DNA from: Rotaria socialis
Lineage: Eukaryota; Rotifera; Eurotatoria; Philodinida; Philodinidae
Length of the DNA stretch: 64,000 bases
Direction of reading: 5' to 3'
NCBI GenBank assembly: GCA_905331475.1
Contig: CAJNYU010003320.1
Coordinates: 1 to 64,000, forward strand
Shown here: piece after piece, positions 10,118-23,836 of the stretch
Position numbering within the stretch: position 1 is the first letter of the stretch
Layout: every line of letters starts with the position of its first letter
Notes under the pieces: model-generated
What the model was told of the DNA's origin: nothing
The model's input: the letters and a program-made list of their open reading frames with translations, nothing else
Databases searched by the model: none
Made by a program: the position numbers and the translations under genes

Positions 10118-13100
10118 TGTCTGTGAATCTACCCGATTATCAATAAGAAGTCAAACAGGTAAATAAGACTGTGCGTACATATGGATACGAATGGATAAAG
10201 TTCTCTCAGTAATGAATTTTTACGATAAACACTTTATGGTTATTTGAAAATTCAAAAGGTTGATCGCAATGCCCAATAGAACACCTAAAAGTTTTAGTAA
10301 CTTTGTAATGTTGTCAGTGTAGAGCGCTTCTACGATCTCACCTATTCTCGAAGGAATCGGGTTGCGGGCTTCGCACTACATTTCGAAAATCTTTCACTTC
10401 CGTATATGTCGTGATAACGACATAAAAAAAACATTCTGTAAATGGATTGTTTGTATAGATGGACCAAAATATCCTTCAACACAAGCCAATGAAGTCGTGA
10501 CAAAATTATTTACGGATAGTGAAATGGGAAAATTGAAATTCTTTTACACATGATTGATGTTTCCTTTTCTTATTACCTGGTCATATTTGAAAATTCTATT
10601 GCTATATCTATTCTTCGAGCATCAGGTAACAGTAGAATAGAATTTATTTTTTAGTTACAATTTTTGTTTTCAAAATAAAACAAATTCTTCCCCCCATAGA
10701 TCCTCTGAATCAAAATCGTGCCTAGAAGTAGCGAACCATTATGCCATTTTTTTGGGATACTCTATAAAATTAGCTCGTACATTTTGAAAACAATAAATTG
10801 TTCTTGATATAGTCTCGAGTTTTTCATGTTGCGTTTTGTAATATATCATTATCCATTTGCAAGTCTTGTTTTTCTTCTGTTTGGTTTACTGCTGAGATTA
10901 TCAGGCTTTCGTTAAAAGCAATGAAAATGAAAATGAAACATAAAATGTTTTTATACTTGACTATTAAAACAGTTTCTTTATTTTATCATGTTATTCTAAA
11001 TTAAAAAGCATTCTGCTGGAATGAAAGACACTCGAAAAAGATGATTAGATTTTTTTTTTGGTTGAATATATTAGGTCATAGAATTCGTGGTTCTCTTGCA
11101 AAACAGGGAACAAAAATCACTATTCACGACCAGCAGAGTCCATCCTGTAACTACGATCTCTGATTTCTTCTATTAAATCTAAAAGTGCAAAGGTGTAATA
11201 GATACTTCTACTCTTATGTCGTATTCACACTGTCGAGAATTTAGCAATATGAATATAAATGATTTTAAAAGCCTGAAAATGACGATTACGTCCAACAGCA
11301 TTATTTCTCTCAGGCATATGACTAAGTTTTGCATTACTCGAAAGGATTCTCTTAACATAAACAAAATGATTTCATCTATTTTAATGATATTCCATCAAGC
11401 TATGGATATTAAATAGGAATGCTAGATTTTTGGTAAGTCCTTTCATGCGTGAAAACTTTCTAGCTTTCTTTTTCTTTACAACAAATAGACATTTCCGTTT
11501 TCTTACTAATTGCCAGAATATAATTAGTATTTTTTTAGATCAAAGTAAAAGCGATTCAATCATAGAATTACGCATGTATTTTAAATTAGGTCTGGAAAAA
11601 AATGCTGGCGCCATTTTGGTTTTACTGAATATTTCGTCAATCGAGACTGTAGAATTTGTGTAATACAAAACTAATGAGATGAAAAGTTAAGTTACAATGT
11701 TCTAAACACGGAAGCAATTAGAAAAATAAATTTCATATAAGCCGATGAACAATCTTTGGATTTTTCTATAAAGCAAAGATTTACTAATTCATACGTTAAT
11801 GTAAAAGTTTTTTTCCTGAATTCACATCAATGATTTAATATTATCTCTTTGCTTTTATTTATTTGTTATGTATGCTTCAAATGTATAAAATAAATGCCTA
11901 ATGTGTTTAAAGTTCTCCATTAAATGTCCTTAAAGTAACATCGACGATGCGAAACTAATACTACTAGTTTTTGCTATATGAAGCTGAATAGAAAAAGACG
12001 ATACCGGAAAGACAAATTCATGAAAATGCATTTATTGTTTTGTCGCTTTTTTTTGTTTGTTACTTTAACCAGTTCTCAATTCGCCTTACATAAAAGTTTT
12101 GTCTTTACTTTATTATCAATAGTTCAGGTAAGTCGAGTACGATAGCCTACAGCCAAATCTATCAAAAAAGCAAAAGATGAAAACGATTGTCTTCTTCCGC
12201 TCATTTCGTCAAACGTCTACAACGAGATACACTCAATTTAAATTTCTTTTTTTTCTTATAAGCTTCACACTCTTTTTTTCTTCTTCTGTCTTCTGATTGT
12301 GCGACCAATTGTATTGTCATCAATCGGATCAGATCATGTTCGTTTCAATGAACACAATACATAACGAGAAAATGAATGACATCTGAATTCTGATTTGATT
12401 CTCTAGTTTTGTGTATTAGAAAAAATAAACATATGAAAAAGTTTATTAAGAAAATGAATCAATGTTCGCCATAGATGTTTTTATCATTGTAAATCAATCA
12501 GATCTCTGATTGAAGACGTGTAATGTGTGTGGCAAGCGTTCATGTACTGTCGGTCCTTATTTTATCACTAATGTTTTACACTGATTGCGATCTTTTTCTC
12601 TTTGTCCTATTGAAGATTGTGCGCGCATACCGTTTTTGTCGTCGTTCAATGATGATAAGTTCTTTGTAATTAGCTACATATACATACACACACGCACTAT
12701 CTTCTTGTTCCTATTGATAGGTATAGGGCAGACATGCAGAGGCCCTAAAGGAATGTAATACTAATTTAACTTTGATCATTTTAGCGGAATAACTGACGGT
12801 GACAACGACCAACAAAAGCAAAGCAAATTACATTGCGTTAACACCTCAGTCAGATTTTTTTCTCCTCTTATTTCTTTTGTTGTCTTTTTTTTTCGAACAT
12901 CATCTTCTTCTTTTTTTACATTATAAAGAAACAATTTCGGAGGCGGACATCATCACGCTCGAATGATGATCGACCTCATCAGAATGGAGTGCACAAGCAC
13001 GAAGCTTTTTTTCCGACATGTGTATGTCTTTTTCCAATTTCCAAGTCTAGTTATCGTAAATGTCTGTCGGTACTTGTGAACAAAGAACAGATAAGCAACA

Positions 13101-14700
13101 AGAAGAAGAAGAAGAAGAAAATAAACTAGAAATAACATTTTATACTCTTCTATCCAATATATACATGTAACGATTGTTAATCAGATGGAAATGAGGGTAA
13201 TTATTAAAGAAAGAGAAAAAATGATTGACTACAACCATCCCCATAATCATCATCATCATCATCAGAAGAAGAAGAAGAAGAATGTAAACCTGCTGTGTTT
13301 GATCGATGATATACAATATTTATTCTGATCATAGATGAAAACGAAGAAGATGATAATTGTTTTGAATCAATATATAAACACACACTTGTTTGTGGCGTCA
13401 AAAAATCAAGAAAAAATAATGTATTTATTTAATTCCACCTGCTGTTTATAATGAGCGTCGAGAAACATCACGTATTCACTGGAGATCTTTCCGAATCTTT
13501 TCCTTCTTTAGTAATAGTAAATCGAAGAGAAAAGAAAAGTCAATTTTTACATCGTCAAGGAATCCAATGACGATAAACGCTAGGAACGCTCCAAACTAAT
13601 TGTTGTGGCATAACAAGTATTCTAGAATAAAGCAAAAATCTTTACTATACAAGTTTTTTTCCTTATTTTATTTTCGATAAAAGACATATGTTAAGATCCC
13701 TATGTTTTTGATGCTGTAAGGCAGACATTGCTCGAAAACATTCTACGGTATCTTTTCTATTGTGTTAATTATGAGAAAACTCTTATAATAAAGCAAAAAT
13801 ATACAAATGAGAATCTATATGAATACAATCCAAAGAAAAAAGAAATAAACATAATACGATGATTATTTCTTAAGGCTATTTATATTCAATCCAATAAGAA
13901 ATAATCATTTGTATTTCTTTTTTTTTCTTCTTCTGTTTTATAATCTTAATTTTCTTTTTCAATTGTTCTTGACTTTCTCATTATTGGCGACAATAACAAA
14001 CGGATCGTTTACATTTGATTTCTTTTCTTTTTTAATTAAAATATCAGGGCGTCGGTTGTTTCTTTTTCTTCTTCTGTTTCTTTTTCTTGTCCAAGAATAC
14101 TATGCAAAAGGACACATCATATGAAATGGCTCTATAAACGTTTTGATACCGACTTGACGAAATGTTGTAAGATTTTTTCAAGCGGAATTTATGAGATGAT
14201 CACCGCCGTAGAAAATTATTGTCGTTCGTTTTCTTCCGCTGGGAATTGCCACTGCTGACCAAGGTCCTTGTCTAACTACTATATCGGTGTAATCAGGCAT
14301 AATGTCTCTCTTGGTGGTCAGTAATCAGTTGCAATGAATGAGATGCGGAAGTAGGCGATGATGATGAAGAAAAATGAAGCTCTGAGATTCAGGTAGAGGA
14401 TGGAAAACCGAAGAAAAAAAGAAGGAAAAAAAAAGCAAAAGCGAACTAGAAATAAGTAACCAATCATTAAACGACCCGAGAGGAAAAAGAAATCAGCCAA
14501 CCAATCGTTAATTTGTTCTCTGCGTTTGCTCGCCTACTTGATTACAACAAAGTGCTTTGGCGTCGTCTGTATGAATGAGAACAGGATGAAGAGAAAAAGG
14601 TAGCCAGTCAGAAGAGAGAAAGGAAGGGAAAGACATGAATATATATGCATTCGAGTAGAAAAAAATAGAGAGAAAAAGACGAGAAAAAAACCGACAAACA
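10118..14700. other. large gene-free stretch with simple repeats
   Basis: About 4.6 kb without a supported exon. It is AT-rich with low-complexity tracts: runs of CTT/GAA near 12900, 13100, 13270 and 13925, and a CAT triplet run near 13245-13265. The open frames here are Ser/Phe/Leu low-complexity translations of these repeats. Its position upstream of Pax6 makes it a candidate for distal regulatory sequence, but I see no specific element. Confidence 0.55.
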
Positions 14701-15413
14701 ATCGGATTTGTTGCCTGTAGAGTCTCTTCTGGCATTTTTTCTCTTCATCTCTCTCTCTCCCTCTCTCCCGTTTAGTCTTATCCTTTCTCGATCTATTTCT
14801 CTTTTTCTTGTCGTTATACGCTTGCCCGATTTTTCTCTTGTATATGTGTTTTGTCTCGATGCTTTCAGTTGTAAGCGCACAAATCGAGCGTTCACACGAG
14901 GCTAACTAACCGAATCCGTGCGAGTGTTGTCCGCCCGCCCGCCCGTGTGTGATCCGAAACAAGTTCCAACTCACTGAACTGTAAGTTGTTACTAATATTC
15001 TCAATATAAAAAGAAAGAAAGCCGAGAGATGAAGCAAAAAAGGAAAGAAAAGAAACGGAAAATATATTTGTTCAAAGATAATCAAGATATTCGATTGCAT
15101 TCCTAAATTTCTTCTTTTTTCCGGATTCTTATACTAAAAAGAAAACATACGCCCCAATGAATGACTGTTGATGATCAATAAATACATGATTCAATGAACA
15201 TTAACTATATAGTTGAATAAATCACAATTATAGAAATAGAAAACTCAAAAAGAGTGAGAGAAATAACGCACACATCATAAAATACAGAAATTCAGTTAAG
15301 AATCAGTTGAAATCATGGCAGGGTAAATAGTTTTCTTCTTGTTTACTTTTTTTCACTGGACTCCTTTTTGATTGTTATTTTTCTTTTTCTTTTCCCTCTA
15401 GTTTATCAATACA
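14701..15413 (+). promoter_or_regulatory. probable Pax6 promoter and 5' untranslated exon region
   Basis: CT-rich runs at 14740-14770, a GC-rich CCGCCCGCCCGCCCG block at about 14930-14945 and a good donor (AACTGTAAGT) near 14980 are followed by a pyrimidine-rich acceptor ending at 15400, 14 bases before the Pax6 start codon. This fits an untranslated first exon spliced to 15401. A spliced leader added at 15400 is the alternative. No core promoter element was identified with confidence. Confidence 0.4.
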
Positions 15414-17888
15414 ATGGATATTCACAATGATCTATCAATGGCACATAAAGGTAGGTTATTCTTACTTGAGTATAAGATCAAACATAAGTGTTCCACACGA
15501 AAAAAAAAGTGCCCGCAAGCTTACTATTTGTATATTTAACAATTTCGATTAAGAAATCTAGTTAGAAAAAGAAACATATTATTCTTGTTGTTGTTTTGAT
15601 AAGAAATTAAAATATGATCAATCACCGTCGGGTGATCACAGATTTATACAGTGTAATAAATTTCAAGTGTTGTTACTGTTCCCTCTTCCTCTCTCTCTCT
15701 CTCTTTTTTCTTTAATATAAAACATGAATATGCAATGAGATTTAACCATGTAAGTGTACTATGTTCTAGGCCATTCAGGAGTTAATCAACTCGGAGGTTT
15801 ATTTGTTAATGGTCGGCCATTACCCGATAGTACACGAACACGTATAGTTGAACTAGCACACAATGGCATGCGTCCTTGTGATATTAGTCGGTGTTTACAA
15901 GTATCAAATGGTTGTGTATCAAAAATTTTAGCGCGATATTATGAAACAGGTTCAATAAAACCACGTGCGATTGGAGGTTCAAAACCTCGTGTAGCAACAA
16001 ATGATGTTGTACAAAAAATTGCTCAGTATAAACGTGAAACACCGTCCATATTTGCGTGGGAAATTCGTGATCGTCTTTTGGCTGAAAATGTTTGTAATCC
16101 CGAAAATATACCGAGTGTACGTATCTTACGAAGAAGAAAGAAAAGCACAAATAACAGACTATATTGAGTTTGCTTCTTTTTTTTGTTATGATAATTTTAG
16201 GTGTCTTCAATAAATCGAGTTCTAAGAAATCTTGGTTCGAAATCTTTAGACTCAATGACAAGTCATGACACATACTATTCTGTTGATAGCAAATTACGCG
16301 TTTTACAAAGTCAACCATGGCCATCATCATCATCGTCATCTTCATTTTATGTTCATCATCCTGGTGCACAACCACCATCGACAGCATATTCAACTAGTGG
16401 TGATTCAAATTCAGAATATAAACATCAAGCACATGATGCTAATCATGGACATCATCAAGATTTAGGAGGTAAGCATTCGTGAAAATTCAAAATCTAGCCG
16501 GCTAAAATCTTAAATTCCAAGATATAGATAAGAGGTCTATATTAATTTCAAATAAATTACTAATGCCCTAGAGCTACTGATTTATTTCAAGGTAATCAAA
16601 ATCAGTAGTATAATTCGTTTTTTCTTCTTCCGATGTACACGAAATCAATTATAGAAAATATCTTATTGGATGTTTGTTTCTTTTTTTCTTTCTAAAGAAA
16701 AAGAAACTTGTGTCAGCATTTTACAGATGTTCAATCTTTTTTCTAATCCGTACATTTTTCCACATCGTTGAGGACATTGTTTTTATTCGTTCAATTGTAA
16801 ACGATAAAAAGAAGGAAAAGAAAGAAGAGGATATTTTTTTCTTCGTCTCTTTAGATTTAACTGATGCAAGTAATGACAGCAAAACAGCTGCACATGAAGG
16901 CATCAATGAGAATGAAGAAGCAATACAAGAACGTCTAAAATTAAAACGCAAGTTACAGCGTAATAGAACATCATTTACACAAGAACAAATTGATGCTTTA
17001 GAACAAGGTATAGACACAAACGTTTTAATCGTTTTTTTTCTATGCGAGAATTTTTAATTCAGCTTTTAATGGCACTCATTATCCAGATGTATATGCACGA
17101 GAAAAACTTGCACAAAAAATTAATTTACCAGAAGCAAGAATTCAAGTAGGACGACTCGAAGATTTTTCAAAACGAAAAAATTAATTTTTTAATTTTCTAG
17201 GTATGGTTTTCAAATCGTCGTGCTAAATATCGTCGCGAAGATAAAGTTAAAGGTCGCCGACAGCATCAACAACAGCAACAATTAATCAATGACATGGGTG
17301 AAAATATGCGTCCATCAGGTTCAACACCACCTCATTCATTGTCACAACAAATTCAACCATCGTCATCGTCATCGGCTCTTTATCCTCAAGTACTTCCACC
17401 AAATAATGATCCTAATAATCATCATCATCCACATCATCCACATCATCATCATAATCCATATGGAGCATTTGGCTCTGGTTTTACGGGACAAATGGCTGCT
17501 GCTGTAGCATGTAGTTCTAGTGCATATCCAACATTTTTTCCTAGTAAGTTAGTTGTATAGGATAATTTAATAATAGTAATAGAAATGTCTATACCCTTAA
17601 GGACTGTTTTCTAGAGAGAGAAAAATTAATATACGTATAATTCAATTTTTATTTTTATCATAGATTCAGCACGCGGCTATGATGGATTAAGCCCATTCAG
17701 TGCGCCTTACAATCGTTCTTGTCCAAATTATTCAACCAGTATACCGTCGAATCTATCATCAGGTATAAAAATTTACTGAATTAGATTTCTAACGAATTCC
17801 TATAGATTTAGATCATATGAAGAATATGCCGTCAATGTCACCATATGGCGGTGCATCACATATTTGGTATTCACCAATATTACCGTAG
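15414..17888 (+). CDS. Pax6: Pax6 paired-box/homeobox transcription factor
   Basis: Eight coding exons join in phase: 15414-15450, 15770-16116, 16201-16468, 16855-17007, 17063-17145, 17201-17543, 17664-17762 and 17806-17888, giving 470 residues. The paired domain (about 13-140) starts [10 protein letters not shown] and contains [20 protein letters not shown] and [13 protein letters not shown]. The homeodomain (about 251-310) starts [17 protein letters not shown] and has recognition helix [15 protein letters not shown], with Ser at position 50 as in Pax proteins. The C-terminal region is rich in Ser, Pro, Tyr and His. Pax6 binds DNA in the nucleus and controls eye and anterior neural development. 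The paired-domain stretch [16 protein letters not shown] keeps the Pax6-type Gln and Asn but has Cys where Pax6 usually has Ile. The last intron is only 43 nt. Confidence 0.97.
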
Positions 17889-19789
17889 AAAATAAAAGAA
17901 AGAGAGGTAAGATATGTTTTTTTCTATCTGTCTCATGAGATTAAACTGTTGAATAGAATGCGTGAGAGTGTTTTCGAATTTGTTTTGAAGAACTAGAGGT
18001 GATGATGAGCTGTGATATGTGTTATTCATAACAATCACATATTTGTTTTTGTTTTTATTTTAGATTGAACAATTAATCGTGGTTAGAATTTCGGTCATCG
18101 TTTTTTGTTTTGGTGGACATTTATTCATTGTATGATATTGAGCGTCGTTTTCTTTTTTTTTTCATTTTCATTTTCTTCTTCTGTATCGTCGTATCTTCTT
18201 CTTTTTATATTTTCAATCAAATACAAATATGAGATGATCATTCAATGCAAAGAAGTTTTGAATGAAGGTTTTCTTGATGATGACTTTTTCGTTTGTTTAA
18301 AATTTTGCTCATCGGAATAATACTTGAAAAAGAGGATATTCAGTGTTTCGCATTTGACCTGGAAAGTAGTAATATATCACGAAGACCTTTTCAATGAATC
18401 ACATACTTGATAATCATTGTTAGATTGAACTTTAACGAACCGTTAACATGTCCGTTGGGTATTTTAATTGTAAACACTCATCCGCTGCTCAACAAAAATA
18501 GAAGTCAAAAAGAACAAGAGAAAAAATATTTGATACAAGTCATGATACTCTATATAGAATTTGTTGTACTTCGTTACGCTTATTCACCATAGGAGACATC
18601 GGGAGATTTATAATTTATATATTTCAAGCGGAGATATTGATGAAATTTTGAGTAAAGTACAACTTATTATTTTTATCAGACGATTATTATTATTCAATGA
18701 TACTGTAAATATTCAAAGAAATTCCGATACACATATATAAGATTTCTCCTGCCACTTATTCTTAACAATCCGTCAAGAATCCTAAGAAATTTCTTAATCG
18801 TCGCCTGGATTCAAAATGTTTGAAATATTACTCATACATAACTCTCATAATACTACAGTGTTCTTAAATAATGAATTATAGCATAAAATGCAATCATGAA
18901 ATTAGTGTCACTTATTTATTTCTCAATGGCTGCACTTATCTCCTGTAAATTGATATAATGCAGATGTTATACACATGAATGCTCCACGATTCAGCTTGGA
19001 TATTTTTTCAATCATGCCAATGCTTATTTCTATACAATGAAGAGAGATCTTGGGCTCCAAGTTTGGCCTGTGGTTTATTGTCTTGGAAAGGTTTTTATCA
19101 TTTATATGTAATTAGATTATGAGTAAAATTCAGATGATTCCTTCTTTAGGTTGAACTCGAATAGTGTATCATTTTTTCATGTGATAAAGAAACTCCTTAA
19201 CGCTAGACTCCTCATTATTGTCAATTAAGCATAGACTCTTCGAGAATGATTAACAAATGACACTTTGAAATACCGGTATATCTCTCTTTTTTTTAGTGTT
19301 AAGCATGCCTCGGGTGTGATGCATCATAAGCACGAATGATTTTACAGTTTCATTAGTTTAATTGAGAGTTAATTATAGCAATACGATGATGTCCCAAAAG
19401 CTTGGAATCAGTCGTAATACTGCTCCCTGTTATCCGACGAGTACGATTCGATACTAAGTAATAATCGTGTCTTGCATTGTCGATCAAATTTTTTTCTGTT
19501 CATTAATTACTTATCAGACGTAAACTTATCTTCAAAACACAGCGAAGAATTCAATAGCACTTGACCTTCTTCAAGTTTACTGGTAGATGCTTCTGGCTAT
19601 ATACTTTTAAGCCCATAAGTGTTTATATACCTACACATGTTAAGCTACTTGTCTTAACTGCTTTGATAATAGCCGTACATACCAGAATGTATTGATTTTT
19701 GAAAATTATTTTGAAATCTTTATAAATCGATCTTTTGCGGGAAATAACTCAAATCATTTTCGTATAAATTTTCATTCGTATTTTTATTT
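17889..19789. other. Pax6 3' untranslated region and gene-free stretch
   Basis: A likely 3' untranslated intron follows the Pax6 stop: donor GAGAGGTAAGA near 17910, acceptor TTTATTTTAG ending at 18063. No coding exon was recognised from there to 19789; it is AT-rich intergenic sequence. Confidence 0.5.
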
Positions 19790-20915
19790 ATGCTTAATGT
19801 ACCTATAAAATCTAACGTGTGAGTTAACCAAAAACGAATTTATTTGGAATCACTTTTTCTGAATTAAATTTTTAGTTGTAAAAAATGTAATGATTGCTTT
19901 CAACACGAAGAAAATGTTGCATTATTTAAACAGCATCAATATCATTTTCGTTGTTTTCTATGCGTTGACTGTAAAAAGCAACTATCACATGAATCGTTTT
20001 ATCTCGATGAAAAACTTCAATTAGATGTAATTTTAAATAGAGAGTTTTTTATTCATTGAATATTTTTAATCTAGATATCTAATCCACAAGTTTATTGTGA
20101 AACATGCTATTTTAAACGATGTTCATCGTGTAGCGAATGCCATCAAACATTTACCCCTACATCGATTATTATTGAATTTCAACGACAAGAATATCATAAT
20201 GAATGGTAAAACGTTTGACTTGATATTAAGACTAGGAGTTAAACTTCGAGTCTATTATGCTCTACTGATTAAGATTTCCTGTCGTTTCAATGGGCCGTCA
20301 AGATATTAAACATCCTCAGTAGGTCGTAGGCTTGAGTTCTTTAAATTTAAACATAATCTTAGTCTTGCCGAACCCAAACTCGTGGTTATAAAATGATGTT
20401 TGCTCGTTTTTTGTTTTAGTTTTATTTGTAAAAAATGTCGATTGACATTAAACAATCAAATATTCTATTCAAAAAATAATTTTCTATATTGCCAACAATG
20501 CATGAGTGATATTGAACCATGCATACTGACATTAAAATCATCTCAACTATTAAATGATCAATGTAAAAAATGTGGAAAAAATTTTCTTTTCGGTGAAAAA
20601 ATATCAATGTATCAATATGATTGTTATCATCCGGATTGTTTTCGTTGTGGAAATTGTAAACAATTACTTGTTAGTCAAGGATTCTTTCGGCAAGAAGATG
20701 GATGTCTTTATTGTTTAAATTGCCATATTGATAACGGACCACATTGTATGATATGTAAAGAACCATTTTTAACCGGAGAAATTTTAAGTCAATTCGATGG
20801 AAAACAATTTCATAATACTTGTTTTGTATGTGACCTGTGTCATCAACCCATTGAATTGAAAAACTTTTGTTGTGAAAGTGGAAAAATTAGATGTGAAATT
20901 TGTTTGAAGAAATAA
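19790..20915 (+). CDS. four-LIM-domain protein (LIM-only)
   Basis: Four exons join in phase: 19790-19818, 19876-20026, 20075-20205 and 20420-20915, giving 268 residues. The short first exon ends at a strong GTGAGT donor and supplies MLNVPIKSNV. The rest is four consecutive LIM zinc-binding domains (about 11-71, 79-130, 152-205, 213-265), each with the CxxC..HxxC then CxxC..CxxC spacing, for example YHFRCFLCVDC and YHPDCFRCGNC. There is no homeodomain, kinase or PET domain, so it is LIM-only, in the general style of FHL or LIMS (PINCH) adaptors. These act in protein-protein contacts at adhesions, the cytoskeleton or in the nucleus. FHL proteins have an extra N-terminal half LIM, absent here. 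An AATAAA overlaps the stop codon. The exact orthologue is unresolved. Confidence 0.88.
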
Positions 20916-21189
20916 ATGAATTTGAAATCAAATGCAGCTCTATCGTCTCGGATGACTATTGGTACGCGTCAAATTTCTATGAGTCATCAGTGAAATATAT
21001 CATCGGCAGCAAAAAAAAACCGAATAACCAATGCTTTGCTTGCCACGTTGAATTTTCTCATGAACTAACTATACTGCTGTCATTGCAGCATCTTATTTTC
21101 TTCTATCGATATAAATAGTAAAAATAGCTTTCAAATTTCTTTTATTTTCAAAATCTATTCGTGAGCGATTCAAACATAATCAATAAATC

Positions 21190-23836
21190 ATGTCGCTTTA
21201 CAATTCATTTTCTATCACATATCTATTATGCATTATTCTTATATTAACTGTTCAATCATTATCATCGGTGCCATTAAGAACACAACAATCTGAAGGTAGA
21301 TCAACGTTCAGCGTTTTTCCATTTTGTAAAATATACATTTTAAACTTTTAGAAAGTTTCATTAAAAATACCGAAGAATTCGTTCCAACAAACGAATGGCA
21401 AACTGTTAAAGAAGGTAGACTATAATCGCGAATTAATTCCACAATTTATTATTAAGTATGTTTTTATTTAGGTCAAGCTATACCACCTGGTCTTCATATT
21501 CGATTAAATTTACAAAGCGGTCTTCGCGAAGCTAAATTGCTTGAAAATAGTAAACAAGAACCATCATCAAACGATCTCGTACTAATTCCAACCGATCCTG
21601 ATAATGAACACGAACGAATTAGTAAAGAAAATCTACAACGAGCATTTTCAAATCTTGATTTTAGTAAAGATGATGTTGTTACAGATGAAGTAAGATTTAA
21701 ATAATCTAAAAATATTTCGCATTTTAAAATATTATCTTTTCTTCAAGAAACATGTAGAAGATGTTAAAAGAAAGTTTCGTCCATATGATGAATTAAAAAA
21801 AGATTTGGAATCAATGAATATGAAAATTGAAACTGATCACGAAATTTTAACGAAACTTATTAAACAATTGGGTAAAACTGACAATGAAGAGAATAGAAAA
21901 ACAATTCTAACGGATCTAGAATTTTATCTTCATCAAGTTCGTATTATTTTCTTTGCGTTAGTTTTCGATAGTTTAGTTGAGTCTTTTAGTATGACAATGC
22001 AATAGTTTTTGGTGATATGCATGGCCTTGAATTACTTATTCAATTACTTAATACAACTGATACAAGCAATGATAATCGTTATTTAGCAAGTCTTGCATTA
22101 GGAGCAGCTTTTCAAGGGTAAGCAAGACTCCAGTGAAAATGTTTGTTAAAAGCGTTTTGTTTTAGAAATCCAAAAGTTCAATCGAAAGGATTAAATCTTG
22201 GTTTAGTTCGATATCTATTGCATTTATTAAATAGTGGAAATGATAATACATTGAAATATCGTCTAGTTTTTACATTATCAACATTGTTACGGAATTTTCC
22301 GCAAGCACAAGGAAGTTTTCTTGCACATGGTGGAATTGAAACGATAATTAAAATTGTCGATTCAACCGATTCGAATAATAAAATGAAATTAAGAGTTATT
22401 CAACTTATGAATGATCTTATTATAGAAAAAGTAAGAAGAATAAAAGATACAGAAACAAAATTTATGTTTACTTCTATACGATAGGATCAAGCCACGGATG
22501 ATAAACGACTCGTCTATGAAAAGTAAGTTATAGACTATCGACAAAAAGTAGTTTCAATCTCGTGAGAATAAATCATAATAAAAAGATCTATTTACATTAG
22601 TTAAATATCATTGAGATATTATATGTAAACAAAACACGGAAACCAGACGAGTTTCTCAGCTCAAATTTCTATGTATCGTTGATAAGAAAACGACATCGAG
22701 AATGATATGCACACATAGGAATTTCTTCTCGAATTTCAATTATTATACGGCATAGGAATCGGAAGATTTGCGTGTTCATACATATAAACTATATGTATCT
22801 CAATCGCATCGGTAATTACTGAGTTCTTATGAATGGTATCTATATTTGCCTTGAGGTTTATAAATCTGGAAATAAAGGACATCGTATATCGACAGACACA
22901 TCATTACAAACGGACTGTTTTTCAGCTGCTTGCCATATAAATTTGTTGATGATTTGTCGACGTCTTTAATCTTTTGTAGTTATTTCTTTTGATGACGAAA
23001 CGTTCTTCAGTGAATTTCAGAATTAAATTTTCTACTAGAAGAATTTAAAATAGAACTAAGTAGACAAAAAAAACTATTGATATAATCATGTATTGAATAA
23101 GACATAATAGTAAACCTCAATCAACAAACACTTCGTAAAGTTATAAAATCAACAGACAAACAATAGCTCATTGTAATTTATGTACAAGTCAGATCGCAAA
23201 AATTCATTAGATCTAGAAGCCTGATGAAGCATAAATTCTCAAGAGTCCAAGTAACATGTTGGTTGAGAGAACCAGAAGTAAAGAGACTTTTGTTTCGATC
23301 TATACGCCTTCACGAGTCTTAAGGAAATATACAACTCAAAGAACAACAATTCATTATAAGTGCTTGGCTGATTATCTATACAAGATAATCTATCATCGTA
23401 GTCGATAATAATCGAATGAAATCTAAAGACTTTCTCGTAGCATTCTTACGTTGTTGATATCTCTGGTTGTCTGACTTATTCTATAAATTGATTTATCTCC
23501 CGTGATGAATAGATTTGCATTAAATTTTCTATTTGTTTGTTTAGTATTGATATTCGTGATCAACTAGTCAAGCATAATTGGTGTTCATATATCTCTCACC
23601 ATCTAATATCAATTGATCTTAACGAATACGACCAGATTGAAAAGATACTAGCGGCATTGATACCATTAGCAGATGCGTGTCGCAATGATTTTGTTTCTCT
23701 GATACCCGTTCTTGACAAACTTAATGATATTTATGGAAACCAGAATCTTAATGAATATTCGACATATATGGATTTTTTATCTAATCTTCAAAATCTTCGA
23801 AGAATTTTACTACAAACATCAGCAACAGATTTATAA
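21190..23836 (+). CDS. SIL1: SIL1 nucleotide exchange factor of the ER
   Basis: Eight exons join in phase: 21190-21295, 21352-21414, 21472-21689, 21748-21936, 21990-22117, 22166-22430, 22485-22522 and 23545-23836, giving 432 residues (human SIL1 is 461). An N-terminal signal peptide (YLLCIILILTVQSLSS) is followed by the family signature FVPTNEWQTVKEGQAIPPGL and a helical armadillo-type region. SIL1 releases ADP from the ER chaperone BiP. The last residues, SATDL, are not a standard KDEL-type retention signal. The seventh intron (22523-23544) is about 1 kb, far longer than the others; I found no gene in it. An AATAAA lies at 23923-23928. Confidence 0.95.

Noticed and set aside
11216-11663. Two short plus-strand frames as a small gene
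   Set aside because: AT-rich codon mix, no splice-linked partner exon and no motif.
13204-13401. Ser/Asp-rich minus-strand frame
   Set aside because: It is a translation of CAT/GAA triplet repeats with no supporting exon structure or homology.
14608-14905. Overlapping frames on both strands before Pax6
   Set aside because: Both arise from CT/GA-rich low-complexity DNA in the probable Pax6 5' region; neither looks like a real protein.
15884-16393. 169-codon minus-strand frame opposite Pax6
   Set aside because: It is the antisense shadow of the conserved paired-domain exon.
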